From Micromonospora arborensis (GTDB lineage: Bacteria; Actinomycetota; Actinomycetes; Mycobacteriales; Micromonosporaceae): a DNA stretch of 64,000 nucleotides. Location: the NCBI RefSeq assembly GCF_003205615.1, contig NZ_PYBV01000027.1, positions 66,678 through 130,677 on the forward strand, written 5' to 3'. Each line of letters starts with the position of its first letter. Position 1 is the stretch's first letter. Both the position numbers and the translations under genes were made by a program. A model generated the notes under the pieces. The model was given only the letters and a program-made list of their open reading frames with translations. It made no database searches and was not told where the DNA came from. Positions 42,718 to 52,512 of the stretch are shown here, one piece after another.

Positions 42718-44286
42718 GTGACCGACCGTCCCGGCCCGGGGAGGCACGAGGTGACCGAACCGCAGTTGATCCTTCGCGACGATGTCTACTACCTACCGGT
42801 GCGGGACGGGGTGTGGCTCCGAACCGCCGAGGGCTCGTTCGTACTGCGCGGGCGCGACGTCGCCGCTTGGCTCGCCCGCCTGGGGCCGCTCTTCGACCGG
42901 GGACTGACACCGGAGAAACTGTTCGACTCGCTGGCCCCGGCGCAGGCCCGGTACCTCCGCAGCCTGATCGATCTGTTGCAGCAGCGACAGGTCCTGCACC
43001 AGCGACCCCGGGCCGGCGAACACCGCGCAGACCCGGCGACGACGGCGGGGATGGTGGTGGCCGGGCCAACCCGGTACGCGATCCTGGCGGCGGACGCGCT
43101 GGCGCAGGCCGGATTCCGGGACGTCGTGGTGCCGGCCGAACCCGACCGCCCCACGGCGGCCGAACTCTCCGGGCGCCACCTGGTCGGGATGTTCCCCGCC
43201 GAGCAGGCGAACGCGGGGTTGGCCCTGGCGGACCGCGAGGCCGCCGACGGCATCGGCACGTGGCTGGGGCTGACCCGAGGTCGCGCCCTGCTCCTCAAGG
43301 GGCAACTGGCCGGCCACGCGTCGGCGTGCCCCCGGTGCGCCTGGCGACGGCTGGCCCACCGATCGGTCGCGCTACCGGTCGGCGACGGGTTCGGCGCGGC
43401 CGCGCAGCTGGCTGCGGGAGTGCTGAGCCAGGAGGTGATCCGAGTCCTCGTCGACGGCGACACCCGCCCGCTGACCGAGGCGGCGGTGATCGACCTGGAC
43501 ACCCTCCAGATCTGGCGGTCGGCCGTGGACGTCGACCCCAGCTGCCCGGCCACCGACCGGCACGAGCACGCCGGCCAGCCCGCGCCGCGTACCGCAGCCT
43601 TCCCCAACCTGGTCCTGAGCGCCCGCTGCTTCGGCCCGCTCGCCTCCTGCTCCCCCGAAGGGCTGCCGCAGTTGCCGCTCACCATGCTCCAGCTGGTGCT
43701 CAACCCGCTGGGACGGACGGAGCCGGCCGCGCTTGGGGACGGGCCGCTCGTAGTGGCGGAGACGATGGCGGACGCCCGGACCGAGTCCCTGTCGCTGGCG
43801 GTCGAGCGGTACCTGCCGGCCGGATCGGGCCCGGGAGTCGGCGTCGGGGCGGACAGCACCGCGGCGACGGCCCGTGCCCTCACCCACTGGGCCGACACCT
43901 GGCTGACCGACGGCTGGTCCGGCCGGACGGTGGACCGACCGACGGCGGAGCGAAACCGGCTGAGCAGCCTCGCCGGTGAACTGCCGCCGGTGCACCACCA
44001 AGCGCATCCCAGCGGGATGTGGCGAGCGTGGACCCCCGGCGGGACACCCCTGACCGGGCTCGATCCCGGACAGGCCGAGCAGCGTGCGCTGCTGACGGCG
44101 CTCGCCGGCCGACAGCATCCCGGGTGGGTCGGCGAAATCGTGCCCGCCACACCGCCGTACGCCGGCACGCACCTCGAGCGGCACACCGCAGCGCTTGGCC
44201 TGCGGACGCGGCCGGTCCCACTGCCGGCATTGGTGTCCGCACACCTGGTCGGCGTCGAGACAGAGCAGGACGGCGGACAGCGATGA
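42718..44286 (+). CDS. Ocin-ThiF-like azoline cyclization partner protein (copy 2)
   Basis: 522 residues, paralogous to the protein at 29829-31505: YYLPVRDGVWLRTAEGSFVLRG at the N-terminus, CPRCAW, and IWRSAVDVDPSCP. It should bind the precursor leader and deliver it to a cyclodehydratase. Its stop overlaps the start of the azoline-type YcaO gene (ATGA), which makes that YcaO the likely partner. GTG at 42718 has GAGG upstream; GTG at 42751 is an alternative. Confidence 0.82.
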   Translation: MTDRPGPGRHEVTEPQLILRDDVYYLPVRDGVWLRTAEGSFVLRGRDVAAWLARLGPLFDRGLTPEKLFDSLAPAQARYLRSLIDLLQQRQVLHQRPRAGEHRADPATTAGMVVAGPTRYAILAADALAQAGFRDVVVPAEPDRPTAAELSGRHLVGMFPAEQANAGLALADREAADGIGTWLGLTRGRALLLKGQLAGHASACPRCAWRRLAHRSVALPVGDGFGAAAQLAAGVLSQEVIRVLVDGDTRPLTEAAVIDLDTLQIWRSAVDVDPSCPATDRHEHAGQPAPRTAAFPNLVLSARCFGPLASCSPEGLPQLPLTMLQLVLNPLGRTEPAALGDGPLVVAETMADARTESLSLAVERYLPAGSGPGVGVGADSTAATARALTHWADTWLTDGWSGRTVDRPTAERNRLSSLAGELPPVHHQAHPSGMWRAWTPGGTPLTGLDPGQAEQRALLTALAGRQHPGWVGEIVPATPPYAGTHLERHTAALGLRTRPVPLPALVSAHLVGVETEQDGGQR

Positions 44287-46217
44287 GCACAGTGGCAGAA
44301 CATCCCCTGCGGGGCAGGCCCGCCGAGCTGAGATCCTCGATCTCCTCCCTCGCCGGTGACCTCGTCCGACTGGTCGGCCCCGACGGGGCGCCGCCGCCTG
44401 GGTCGGACGCCCGGCTCGCGGTGCTGGTCGCTCTCGCCTGGGACGCCGACCTGCGGGGGCTACCCCGGCAGCGGGTGCCGCTGCTGCCGGTCTACGGCTG
44501 CCGCGGACGGCTGGTGGTGGGTCCGCTGGTGGAACCCGACCGGCCGAACTGCCCGCACTGCCTCGCGTTGCGGGTACGGGTCACCAACCAGCCGGAGGGG
44601 GCGGTGACCGACGCGGAGACGGCATGGCGGCCGCTGTCCGGGCGGCAGGACGAGGCGGACTGGCCGACGGCTGCCGGATACGTCGTCGCCGCCCTGCTGC
44701 GATCGGAGGCGCAACGGCTGGCCGACGGCGAGGCACCGCGCAGCCGCGACGCGGCGTTCGTGCTCGACGACGGCGGCCTGGCCGGTGACTGGCACCCGGC
44801 CATCGCCCATACGCTGTGTCGGGCGCCGCACTGCACGGCGACGGCGACGGCCATTCCGCCGCCGTTGCCGGACCTCGGCACGGCGCTGCCCGCCACCGGC
44901 CCGGCCTCGACCCGACGGTTCCCGGTCACCGAGTTCGCCGACCGGCTGGAGTCCGAGTACGTCGACTCGTGGTCGGGCGTCACCCGGACGCCGATTCTCG
45001 CGGGTGACGCCGCCCTGCCGTCCGTGCAGGTCAAGGTGCCGACCCGGTGGGGTTTCGAGGAGATCGCCATCGGGCGGGCCGACGACTACGTCACCGCGCG
45101 GGCGGGTGCGGTGCTGGAAGGCTTGGAACGCTACGCGGGATGGCACTGCGGAGGACGGGATCCCGCCCGGTTCGCCGCGTTCGCCGACCTCGCCGACGCC
45201 GTCGACCCCCGTACCCTGCTGTTGCACGAGGACGACGCCTACGACCAGCCCGGCTTCGAGTACACCCGGTTCGACCCGCACACCCCGACGGGCTGGGCGT
45301 CGGCTCACTCCGTGCTGACCGGCCGGGCCGTCCACCTGCCCTTCCATGTCGCGTACTACGGCGCGACCCAGCGGCCCGAGACAGGGCCGGCGTTCGTGTA
45401 CGAAAACTCCAACGGCTGTGCGCTGGGCGCGGGCGTGGAGGAGGCGCTGCTCGCGGCGCTCCTGGAGCTCGCCGAACGGGACGCCTTCCTGACCGCCTGG
45501 TATTCGCGTACCCCGCTGCCGGAGATCGACCTGGGCCAGGTGGCCGAGGCCGAAGCCGCGCTCTGCGGCCTGCGCCATCACACCGGACGGGAGCTGCGCG
45601 CCTTCCAGGCCGTCGGCCTGTTCGGGGTACCGGTGGTGCTGCTCGTCTCGCTGACCGACGACCCCACCGCACCGGCCACCCTGGTCACGGCGGGCTGCGG
45701 GATCACGGTGGCTGGCGCACTGCGTGGCGCCGTCCAGGAGATGGCGGCGGCGGCACCGGCGATCACCATGATGTACCGACAGCAACGCCCCTCAGCCCAG
45801 GCCCTGGCCCGTCCGGCGCTGGTCCGGCACATGACCGACCACGCACTGGTCGCCGGTCTTCCGGAGGCACGCGGCAGGTTCGACTTCCTGCTCACCCCCG
45901 CGACGCGCCCCGCGGCGGTGCCGGCACCGCACGTGCCCTGCGGGGACGTCGCCGCGGACCTCGCCGCGATGCTCGACGTGGCCCGGGCCGACGGCCAGGA
46001 GGTGTTCGTCGTCGACCACACGACCAGCGAACTCCATCGGTTGGGCCTGCGATGCGTCAAGGCGATCGTCCCGGGCAGCGCGCCGATGACGTTCGGGCAT
46101 TCGCACCGGCGGATGCCGACGAGTGCGGCCATCGCGCGCTTCCGGCTCCGCAACGGGGTCGATCCCATCCTCACGGCGGGCGAGGAGGTCCGGCATGAGC
46201 CACACCCATTCCCCTGA
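44283..46217 (+). CDS. Azoline-forming YcaO cyclodehydratase with N-terminal C-type region
   Basis: 644 residues. Residues about 1-210 resemble the zinc-binding partner domain (Cys90 and Cys93 in CPHC, Cys179 and Cys184 in CRAPHC); residues about 225-644 form the YcaO domain (EEIAIGRADDYVTARAGAVLEGLERYAG, ENSNGCALGAGVEEALLAALLELAERDAF). The C-terminus ends PHPFP, a proline-rich end typical of azoline-forming YcaO proteins. It uses ATP to cyclise Cys residues of the core to thiazolines. This is the counterpart of the thiostrepton cyclodehydratase and differs from the TfuA-linked YcaO at 52505. Confidence 0.88.
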   Translation: MSTVAEHPLRGRPAELRSSISSLAGDLVRLVGPDGAPPPGSDARLAVLVALAWDADLRGLPRQRVPLLPVYGCRGRLVVGPLVEPDRPNCPHCLALRVRVTNQPEGAVTDAETAWRPLSGRQDEADWPTAAGYVVAALLRSEAQRLADGEAPRSRDAAFVLDDGGLAGDWHPAIAHTLCRAPHCTATATAIPPPLPDLGTALPATGPASTRRFPVTEFADRLESEYVDSWSGVTRTPILAGDAALPSVQVKVPTRWGFEEIAIGRADDYVTARAGAVLEGLERYAGWHCGGRDPARFAAFADLADAVDPRTLLLHEDDAYDQPGFEYTRFDPHTPTGWASAHSVLTGRAVHLPFHVAYYGATQRPETGPAFVYENSNGCALGAGVEEALLAALLELAERDAFLTAWYSRTPLPEIDLGQVAEAEAALCGLRHHTGRELRAFQAVGLFGVPVVLLVSLTDDPTAPATLVTAGCGITVAGALRGAVQEMAAAAPAITMMYRQQRPSAQALARPALVRHMTDHALVAGLPEARGRFDFLLTPATRPAAVPAPHVPCGDVAADLAAMLDVARADGQEVFVVDHTTSELHRLGLRCVKAIVPGSAPMTFGHSHRRMPTSAAIARFRLRNGVDPILTAGEEVRHEPHPFP

Positions 46218-47514
46218 GCCGGTGACGCAGCCGGTCAGTCCCCTGCCCGGTGGCCTCGGCTGGGTGGTCGCGGACCGGGAAGCCGCAGTCCGGCTGCTCA
46301 GCGACGACCGGTTGGGCGTGGTGGAGTCCACCGCGGTGATGGCGTCACTGACCCAGGGCCTGGCCGACGAGGTACGGCCGATGGCGGAGGAACTCGCGGC
46401 GTTCGCCGAGCGGATCATGCTTCAGGCCTCGCCGGAGCGGCACGCCAGCCTCCGCCGCGCCTTCGGTCGCTTCTTCACCGCAGACGCCGTCGACGCCATG
46501 GTGCCGGCCCTGCGCACCATCGCCGATCAGGTGGTCGGGAAGTTCTGCGCCGCGGGCGGCGGCGAGTTCATGACCGGGGTCGCCTTCCGGTACGCCATCG
46601 AATGTGGCTCTCACCTGCTGGGCCTGTCGCCCGGCGAGTTCCACCGACTGCACAAGTTGAGCCAGCGTCTCGCGCTCGTCGCGTACGCAGCCCGACTGCC
46701 CGACCCGGCGGCCGCGGTCGTCGAGGGACACGCCGCGCTGACGGAGATCCGGCGGTCGATACGCCAGGCCCGGCCCCACGCGCCCGCCGAAAGCGTGCTG
46801 GGCGCGTGGCACGCCGGGTGGACGGGCGGGACCACCGAGGAGGATTTCGAGGCCAACCTCGTCATGCTGGTCCAGGCCTCGTTGGAGACCGTGGCCGGCA
46901 TGCTGGGCAACGCGGCGGTGCTCATCCTCGGTTCTCCCGACGCGTCCGACCCGGCCCGTCGGGAGGCCCTGCTCGACGAGGCGCTACGCAACGAACCGCC
47001 GTTGAAGACCCTGGAGCGGATCGCCCACGCGCCGATCGCGCTCGGCGGCCTGCATGTCCGGGCGGGCCAGATCATCAGTGTACGGGTGGCCGAGGCGAAC
47101 CAGCCCACCGACGGGATCGCGGGGCGGGCGGTGCTGTCCTTCGGCTGGGGCGCCTACCGCTGTCTGGGTGCCCGACTGGCTCGGCACCAGGCCGTCGAGT
47201 TGTTCGACGCCATGCAGCGGGCGGCGCCCGGCGCGACACTCGTCGACGGCGAGATCGAGCGCATCCGACACATCAGGTTCAACATGCCGCGGCGGTTGGC
47301 GGTGCGGTGTCCCGCCCACGAGCCCCAGCAGGATCTGGCCCGGATGCTCACCGAGAGCCTCGAGGAGCACGACCTCGACCGCCCGCTCAGCTCCGTCGAG
47401 CGGGTCATGGCGGCGGCGACGCTGGAGCAGAACGGCCACGCCGTTCCGGACCACGCCGCCGCCCCTACCACGATCAGGGGGTGGTTGTCGTGGGCAACGA
47501 CGCACCGTGGCTGA
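46195..47514 (+). CDS. Cytochrome P450 (first copy)
   Basis: 439 residues. The heme-binding loop is FGWGAYRCLG and the ExxR motif is in DEALRNEP. The I-helix reads QASLET, with Ser where AGxE/DT proteins have Gly, so oxygen activation may be unusual but the acid/Thr pair is kept. Two P450s act in thiostrepton biosynthesis, one on the quinaldate (epoxidation) and one on the core Ile (dihydroxylation); which this one is cannot be decided here. The ATG has GAGGAGG upstream and overlaps the YcaO gene by 23 nt. Confidence 0.85.
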   Translation: MSHTHSPEPVTQPVSPLPGGLGWVVADREAAVRLLSDDRLGVVESTAVMASLTQGLADEVRPMAEELAAFAERIMLQASPERHASLRRAFGRFFTADAVDAMVPALRTIADQVVGKFCAAGGGEFMTGVAFRYAIECGSHLLGLSPGEFHRLHKLSQRLALVAYAARLPDPAAAVVEGHAALTEIRRSIRQARPHAPAESVLGAWHAGWTGGTTEEDFEANLVMLVQASLETVAGMLGNAAVLILGSPDASDPARREALLDEALRNEPPLKTLERIAHAPIALGGLHVRAGQIISVRVAEANQPTDGIAGRAVLSFGWGAYRCLGARLARHQAVELFDAMQRAAPGATLVDGEIERIRHIRFNMPRRLAVRCPAHEPQQDLARMLTESLEEHDLDRPLSSVERVMAAATLEQNGHAVPDHAAAPTTIRGWLSWATTHRG

Positions 47515-48791
47515 GGCCCACCGTCGAGTTGCTCGCCCGTTCCGACCGCGGGGTGATCGACGAGCACGGGCGCGTTCCCTGGCGGGACATCGTCGGGCAG
47601 GCGACGGATCTCGCCGCCGAGCTGATCCGGACGCCACCACACGGCTGGGTGGTGCCCGCCGACTGCTCGGTCCGATCCCTGGTCGGGCTCGTGGCTACCG
47701 GGCTGGCCACACCCGCCCCACGCTGGGTGCTCGGTGACCCGGCCCGGTGGGGTACCGGGCGGACGGTGCGGGACCTCGTCTGGGAGGCGGGGGCCCAGTC
47801 GGCGCCGCCGACCGAGGTCGAGGGGCCGACGTATGCCACCGCCACCTCGGGGAGCACCGGCGAGCCCCGGCTGCTCTTCGGCCGACCGCACGCCCTGCCC
47901 GACGCGGTCCGCCTGTACACCCAGGGGATGCCCGAGTACGAACGGGCGGAGGTGTTCGCCGCCTGTTCCAGCCTGGACTTCGCCGCGGCCTTCTACGTCG
48001 TCATGCTGCCGGCGCTGTTACTGGGCCGGGACCTGCTGCTGTTCCGACCGCACCAGTGGAGATTGGCCGCGCGCCAACTCGCCGACCGGCCCGGCATCTG
48101 CCTGGCCGCGCCGGCGCTCGCCACGATGGCGGCCGGTGCCGCCCCGACCGGGGCGCGCTACGACCGGACCTCGTTCGTACCGGCCGGGGGTGGCCTAACC
48201 CCCGAGCGGGCTCGACGGATCTCGGCGGGCCTGCCCGGCTGCCGGTTCCTGACGATGTTGGGCTCCACGGAGACCGGCCTGCTCACCGTTCGTCGCGCGG
48301 TGGACGCGACCAACAACGTCGGTACGCCGCTGCCGGGCAAGCAGGTGTGGCTGGAGGACATCGGCCCCGACGGAGTCGGCATGCTCTGGACCCGGGGGCC
48401 CGACACGCGGTTCGCCGCCGTCGGCGGCCGGACGCGTGCCCGTCCCGACGGTGCGGTGAGCGCCGGCGACCTCGTGCGTCCCGCTCCGGACGGCACCGGC
48501 TACTTGCTGGAGGGCCGGGTCGACGAACTGATCAAGATCGACGGGGTGACCGTCTACCCGGCGACCGTCACCGCGGCAGTCCGGGCCCTCCCGGGCGTCA
48601 CCGACGCCCGGGTCTCGGTGGACCGCACCGGCCCGGTCGACCGCATCACGGTGCTCGCCGTCGGTGACGTCGGCGAAGAACAGATTCGCCTGGCCTGCGC
48701 CGAACTGCCCAGTCCCGTGGTGCCGGCGCAGGTGCTGATCCGGGCCTCGACCGAGGCCGCCTTCAACGACCGAGGGAAGGCCCTGCTGTGA
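47490..48791 (+). CDS. Adenylate-forming ligase, candidate quinaldate-activating enzyme
   Basis: 433 residues of the AMP-ligase family: TSGSTGEPR phosphate loop, LGSTETGLLTVRR, GRVDELIKIDGVTVYP hinge, and the catalytic Lys in NDRGKALL near the end. The small C-terminal domain is short. It probably adenylates the quinaldic acid for attachment to the peptide; no carrier protein is visible, so transfer may be direct. GTG at 47490 is chosen because AGGGG lies nine bases upstream. It overlaps the first P450 and the second P450 genes. Confidence 0.78.
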   Translation: MGNDAPWLRPTVELLARSDRGVIDEHGRVPWRDIVGQATDLAAELIRTPPHGWVVPADCSVRSLVGLVATGLATPAPRWVLGDPARWGTGRTVRDLVWEAGAQSAPPTEVEGPTYATATSGSTGEPRLLFGRPHALPDAVRLYTQGMPEYERAEVFAACSSLDFAAAFYVVMLPALLLGRDLLLFRPHQWRLAARQLADRPGICLAAPALATMAAGAAPTGARYDRTSFVPAGGGLTPERARRISAGLPGCRFLTMLGSTETGLLTVRRAVDATNNVGTPLPGKQVWLEDIGPDGVGMLWTRGPDTRFAAVGGRTRARPDGAVSAGDLVRPAPDGTGYLLEGRVDELIKIDGVTVYPATVTAAVRALPGVTDARVSVDRTGPVDRITVLAVGDVGEEQIRLACAELPSPVVPAQVLIRASTEAAFNDRGKALL

Positions 48792-49987
48792 CCTCAGCGA
48801 CCGAGCACCCGGCGCAGACCGACAAACGGTCGATGGTGGCGGCCCATCTGCTGCGCCGGCCGGAGGTGCTCTACCAGCAGCTGCACCAGCGAGGCAGCCT
48901 GGTGTGGAGCGAGTCCGGCGGGTGTTGGCTCGTCGTCGGCCACGAGGCCGCCCGGACGGTGCTACGGGACGAACACTTCCGGATGCCCGGGGCGGATCCG
49001 CGCTCCGAGTGGGGCGACGGCGCCCAACACGGTGACTTCGTCCGGAGTCTGCTGCTGTCCGCGGAAGGCACCGACCACGACCGAATGCGCCGTACGCTGG
49101 GCCCGGCCTTCTCGCCCCGGGCCGTACGGGCCCGGCGGGAGGCCGTCGAGAGGGCGGTCGACGGGTTGCTCGCCGACATCGGCCCGGACGGCCGGTTCGA
49201 CGGTGTGGCGGCGATCAGCGGCCGGCTGCCCGTCGCCGTCGTCGGCGATCTGGTCGGCGTGCCGGAGCCCGAGCGGGCCAACGTCAGCGAGCTGTGCCGG
49301 ACGATCAGTCAGGGCGGCGGCCTGGCCAGCGGTCGGGCCAGCGACAGCGCCGTCCGCAACGCGCTCGCCGCGCTGGACGATCTGACGGTGCTGGTCCGGC
49401 GATGGCTCGCCGACCCCGCACCGGAGTCGGTGCTCGCCGCCATCCGGGCCGCCGATGGCACCCCGCTGGCGCTCTCCGATGTCGAGGCGGTGGCCAACGT
49501 CTTCAGCCTCTACCTCGCCGGGCACGACACCTCGCGCAACATGATCAGCGGTCTGCTGCTGCGCTTGGCCACCACCCCCGAGCTGCTGGACGGCCTGCGC
49601 GAAGGACGGCTCACCGCCGAGGCAGAGGTGGACCGGGTCCTGCTCACCGAGTCCCCCCTGACCTTCACCGCGCGGGTGGCGATGCGGGACGTCGAGGTGG
49701 CCGGCCAGCTGATCAGGCGGGGCGACCGGCTACGGGTGATGCTGGGTGCCGCCAACCACGAGCTGGTCGCCAACGGTCAGCCGGCCGGGCCGCTCGCCGG
49801 CGTCGCTTTCGGCGAAGGGCGGCACGTCTGCCTGGGCGCACACCTCGCCCGGCTGGAGGGAATCGTGCTGCTCACCGTCGTGGCCCGGCGATGGTCCGCG
49901 GTCCGCCTCACCGGCACCCCACGTTGGACCTCTCATTTCCTGCACCGGGGCCTGGAGACGCTACCGCTGGAGGCGACATGGCGTTAG
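48788..49987 (+). CDS. Cytochrome P450 (second copy)
   Basis: 399 residues with canonical motifs: I-helix AGHDT, heme loop FGEGRHVCLG, and substrate-recognition residues like other actinobacterial CYP105-type enzymes. With the first P450 it should supply the quinaldate epoxidation and the isoleucine dihydroxylation of a thiostrepton-type product. GTG start overlaps the ligase stop (GTGA), and its end overlaps the dehydratase start. Confidence 0.87.
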   Translation: MTSATEHPAQTDKRSMVAAHLLRRPEVLYQQLHQRGSLVWSESGGCWLVVGHEAARTVLRDEHFRMPGADPRSEWGDGAQHGDFVRSLLLSAEGTDHDRMRRTLGPAFSPRAVRARREAVERAVDGLLADIGPDGRFDGVAAISGRLPVAVVGDLVGVPEPERANVSELCRTISQGGGLASGRASDSAVRNALAALDDLTVLVRRWLADPAPESVLAAIRAADGTPLALSDVEAVANVFSLYLAGHDTSRNMISGLLLRLATTPELLDGLREGRLTAEAEVDRVLLTESPLTFTARVAMRDVEVAGQLIRRGDRLRVMLGAANHELVANGQPAGPLAGVAFGEGRHVCLGAHLARLEGIVLLTVVARRWSAVRLTGTPRWTSHFLHRGLETLPLEATWR

Positions 49988-52512
49988 GGCGGGCACCCGC
50001 GCCGACGCGTGGGGTGCGAGTCGGGCCGGTGGTGGTCCGCCGCCGCTGCCAGCTGGGTCCACAGGTGTTGTGGGACCTCGCCGGCGATCGGGCCTGGACC
50101 GCCGCCGGGCGGGTCGCCGAGGCCGAGGTCACCTGCAGCGCGCGGGGCGCGGCGGCGGCGGAAGCCCTCAGCGTCCTCGTGCCGCTGGCGGCGCCGGCCG
50201 AGCGGCGTCGGCTGCTCCGCGCCCGGCGGGACGCCTACAACGGTCGCGCTCTGACCAGTGTCACCGAGGACGCGTGGGACGTTGGTTCGGTCGCCGCGTA
50301 CGAACGGGCCCGCTCGGAACTCGACCAGCGGTGGGCCGAGCTGCGGACCGCCCTGGAGGACCTCGACCGGAGCACCCGAACGGCCCTCCACGAAAGACTC
50401 GACGACCCGGACTTCGCCGCCTCAGTGGAGCTCTCGGTGCCCGGCCTGCTGGCGGAGATCCATCGTCGCGAACGCCGGCACCGGCCGGGATCTGCCCGTG
50501 ACCGGCGGCTGCTGCTCACCGTGTTCCGGCTGCTCCAGCGGACCGCCACCAAGCCGTCGCCGTTCGCCCGGCTCACCGAGGCGGCGTTACTCATTCCCGG
50601 ATCTGGCCACCAGCCACCGCACCGGCACGTCCGGGTGGACCGACGGGCGCTCGACTGGGTCGAGCACTGGGTACGTGGTCGTGGCCTGCGGTCGGTGGCA
50701 CCGGACCAGCTGTGGGTGACGACGAATCCCACCGCCACCATCGACGAACCCGCCGAAGGGCGGGTGAGCTGGCTGGTAACCGGCGGACCGGCGGACACCA
50801 TCCGCACCGCCGCCTGCCCCGACCGGCTGGCCGGCCTGCTGCGCCGCCTGCGTCCCCCGCGCCGGCTCTGCGACCTCTCTCCCGACGGGACCGTCCCGGA
50901 CCAGCTCGCCGCGCTGCTGCGCTGCGGCCTGCTCGAGGCGGGGCTGCGCCCGGCCGGACACGGCCGGCACGTCCTCGACGGCGTCCTGGCGGCACTGCCG
51001 ACGACCACCAACGACGGCGCCGGTGAGCTGGGCGCGGCCCTGCGCTTGCTGCGGGACATCGAGGTGGATCCCCCGCCCGCACCGGGCGCCCTGACCGCAC
51101 CCGTCCGGGCCGGTCTCGACCGACTCGCCACCGCCTGCGGAATCAGCACCACGGGAACGGATCGCCTGCTGGTCACCGAGGACCTCGTACGGGTCGTCGA
51201 CGAGCCCGCTCCGGCGCTCGGCGAAGAGATCCTGGCAGACCTCGGACGGGTCCAGCTGATCGCGCCGCTGCTCGGCCCCGAGTTGCCTTTCCAACTCGCC
51301 GGGATGCTGTGTTTCCGGGACCGGTTCGGCACCGACCCCGTTCCGCTGCTGACCGCGTACCGGTGGTTCCTCGAGTCCGGACGCGCCGCGATGGACACGA
51401 TGGTCGCCGAGTCGAGCCATCCGCTGCTGCGGCGGACCCTGGGGCTGCGTGCCGAGCTGACCCACCGGCTTCAGACGCTCGCGGTCCGTTCAGCGGGCGC
51501 CGACGAGATCCGCCTCGACGGTGCGGAGCTGGACCGGATCGCCGATGCCCTGCCCGCCGAGCTGCCGGAGTGGTCCTGCGCGGCCTGGCCCGTCCAGCTC
51601 GCCGGCGACCGCGTCGTGCTCAACGGCCTCGGCTGCGGGTACGGCCGGTACGCCGCCCGGATCGCCGCCGGCTTGGACGACGCGCCGATCGGACTGCTGC
51701 GAGACTGGGCCGGCGCGGCGGATGCCGCAGAGCCGGACGCGTTGGCGGTGGACGTCACGGCGCGGTTCGGCGCGACCGCCAACGAGCGGCCCCGGCTGCT
51801 GTCGTACAGTCTGGCCTTTCCCGGCCACGCCCTGGAGTGCGACCCGGAGGTCCGGATCGACCCGGGCGACTGCACGGTACGGGTTGACCCGCAGCACGGT
51901 CGGCTGCTGGTGCACAGCCGCACGCTGTCGGGACGGTCGCTACTCCCGGTCCCCCAGAACGCCACGCTGACGGCGCTGGCGCCACCGTTCTTCCGGTGGC
52001 TGCGCAGGCTGGGCCCGGCAACGGGCAGCACGCTGGCGTTCTGGGACCAGGTCGACGGCGGCGTCGGGGCCCCCGGAATCCGCCACTATCCCCGGCTGGT
52101 CCTCGGCCGGCTGGTGCTGGCCCGCCGAACGTGGAAGGTACCGCCGGCGGCACTGCCCGCAGGTGCCGACGACGCCGCCAGGACGGTGGCATGGCACCGA
52201 TGGTGTGCCGAGACCGGGGTGCCCCGGCGGTCCTTCGTCCGGGCGGTCACCCTGCCCGACCCGTGGGACGTGGTCCGGGGGCGTGCCTCCGACGAGTGGG
52301 TGGGACAGGCCCGATCGCGATCCGGCGGCGCCGTGCGCAAGCCCGTGTACGCGGACCTGTCCCAGCCAAGGTGCTGGCCGGAGGGGAGCACCGAAGTGTT
52401 GACCTTCACCGAACCGTTGCCCGATCCCGCAGCGCTGGGCCCCGGGACGCGAACGGCCGAGTACGTGATCGAAACATCCCTACCCCCCGGCGGAGGAGCA
52501 GGATATGAGTGA
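49978..52512 (+). CDS. LanB-like glutamylating dehydratase (second copy)
   Basis: 844 residues of the lantibiotic dehydratase N-terminal type: LQRTATKPSPFARLTEAALL is the marker, with WSCAAWPVQLAGDRVVLNGLGCGYGRYA and C-terminal FVRAVTLPDPWDV. It transfers glutamate from tRNA-Glu to Ser/Thr of the precursor, and needs the separate elimination protein. It is the counterpart of the second large dehydratase in the thiostrepton cluster, while the first is fused to the hydrolase at 35264-38728. ATG at 49978 has GGAGG upstream. Confidence 0.85.
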   Translation: MALGRAPAPTRGVRVGPVVVRRRCQLGPQVLWDLAGDRAWTAAGRVAEAEVTCSARGAAAAEALSVLVPLAAPAERRRLLRARRDAYNGRALTSVTEDAWDVGSVAAYERARSELDQRWAELRTALEDLDRSTRTALHERLDDPDFAASVELSVPGLLAEIHRRERRHRPGSARDRRLLLTVFRLLQRTATKPSPFARLTEAALLIPGSGHQPPHRHVRVDRRALDWVEHWVRGRGLRSVAPDQLWVTTNPTATIDEPAEGRVSWLVTGGPADTIRTAACPDRLAGLLRRLRPPRRLCDLSPDGTVPDQLAALLRCGLLEAGLRPAGHGRHVLDGVLAALPTTTNDGAGELGAALRLLRDIEVDPPPAPGALTAPVRAGLDRLATACGISTTGTDRLLVTEDLVRVVDEPAPALGEEILADLGRVQLIAPLLGPELPFQLAGMLCFRDRFGTDPVPLLTAYRWFLESGRAAMDTMVAESSHPLLRRTLGLRAELTHRLQTLAVRSAGADEIRLDGAELDRIADALPAELPEWSCAAWPVQLAGDRVVLNGLGCGYGRYAARIAAGLDDAPIGLLRDWAGAADAAEPDALAVDVTARFGATANERPRLLSYSLAFPGHALECDPEVRIDPGDCTVRVDPQHGRLLVHSRTLSGRSLLPVPQNATLTALAPPFFRWLRRLGPATGSTLAFWDQVDGGVGAPGIRHYPRLVLGRLVLARRTWKVPPAALPAGADDAARTVAWHRWCAETGVPRRSFVRAVTLPDPWDVVRGRASDEWVGQARSRSGGAVRKPVYADLSQPRCWPEGSTEVLTFTEPLPDPAALGPGTRTAEYVIETSLPPGGGAGYE

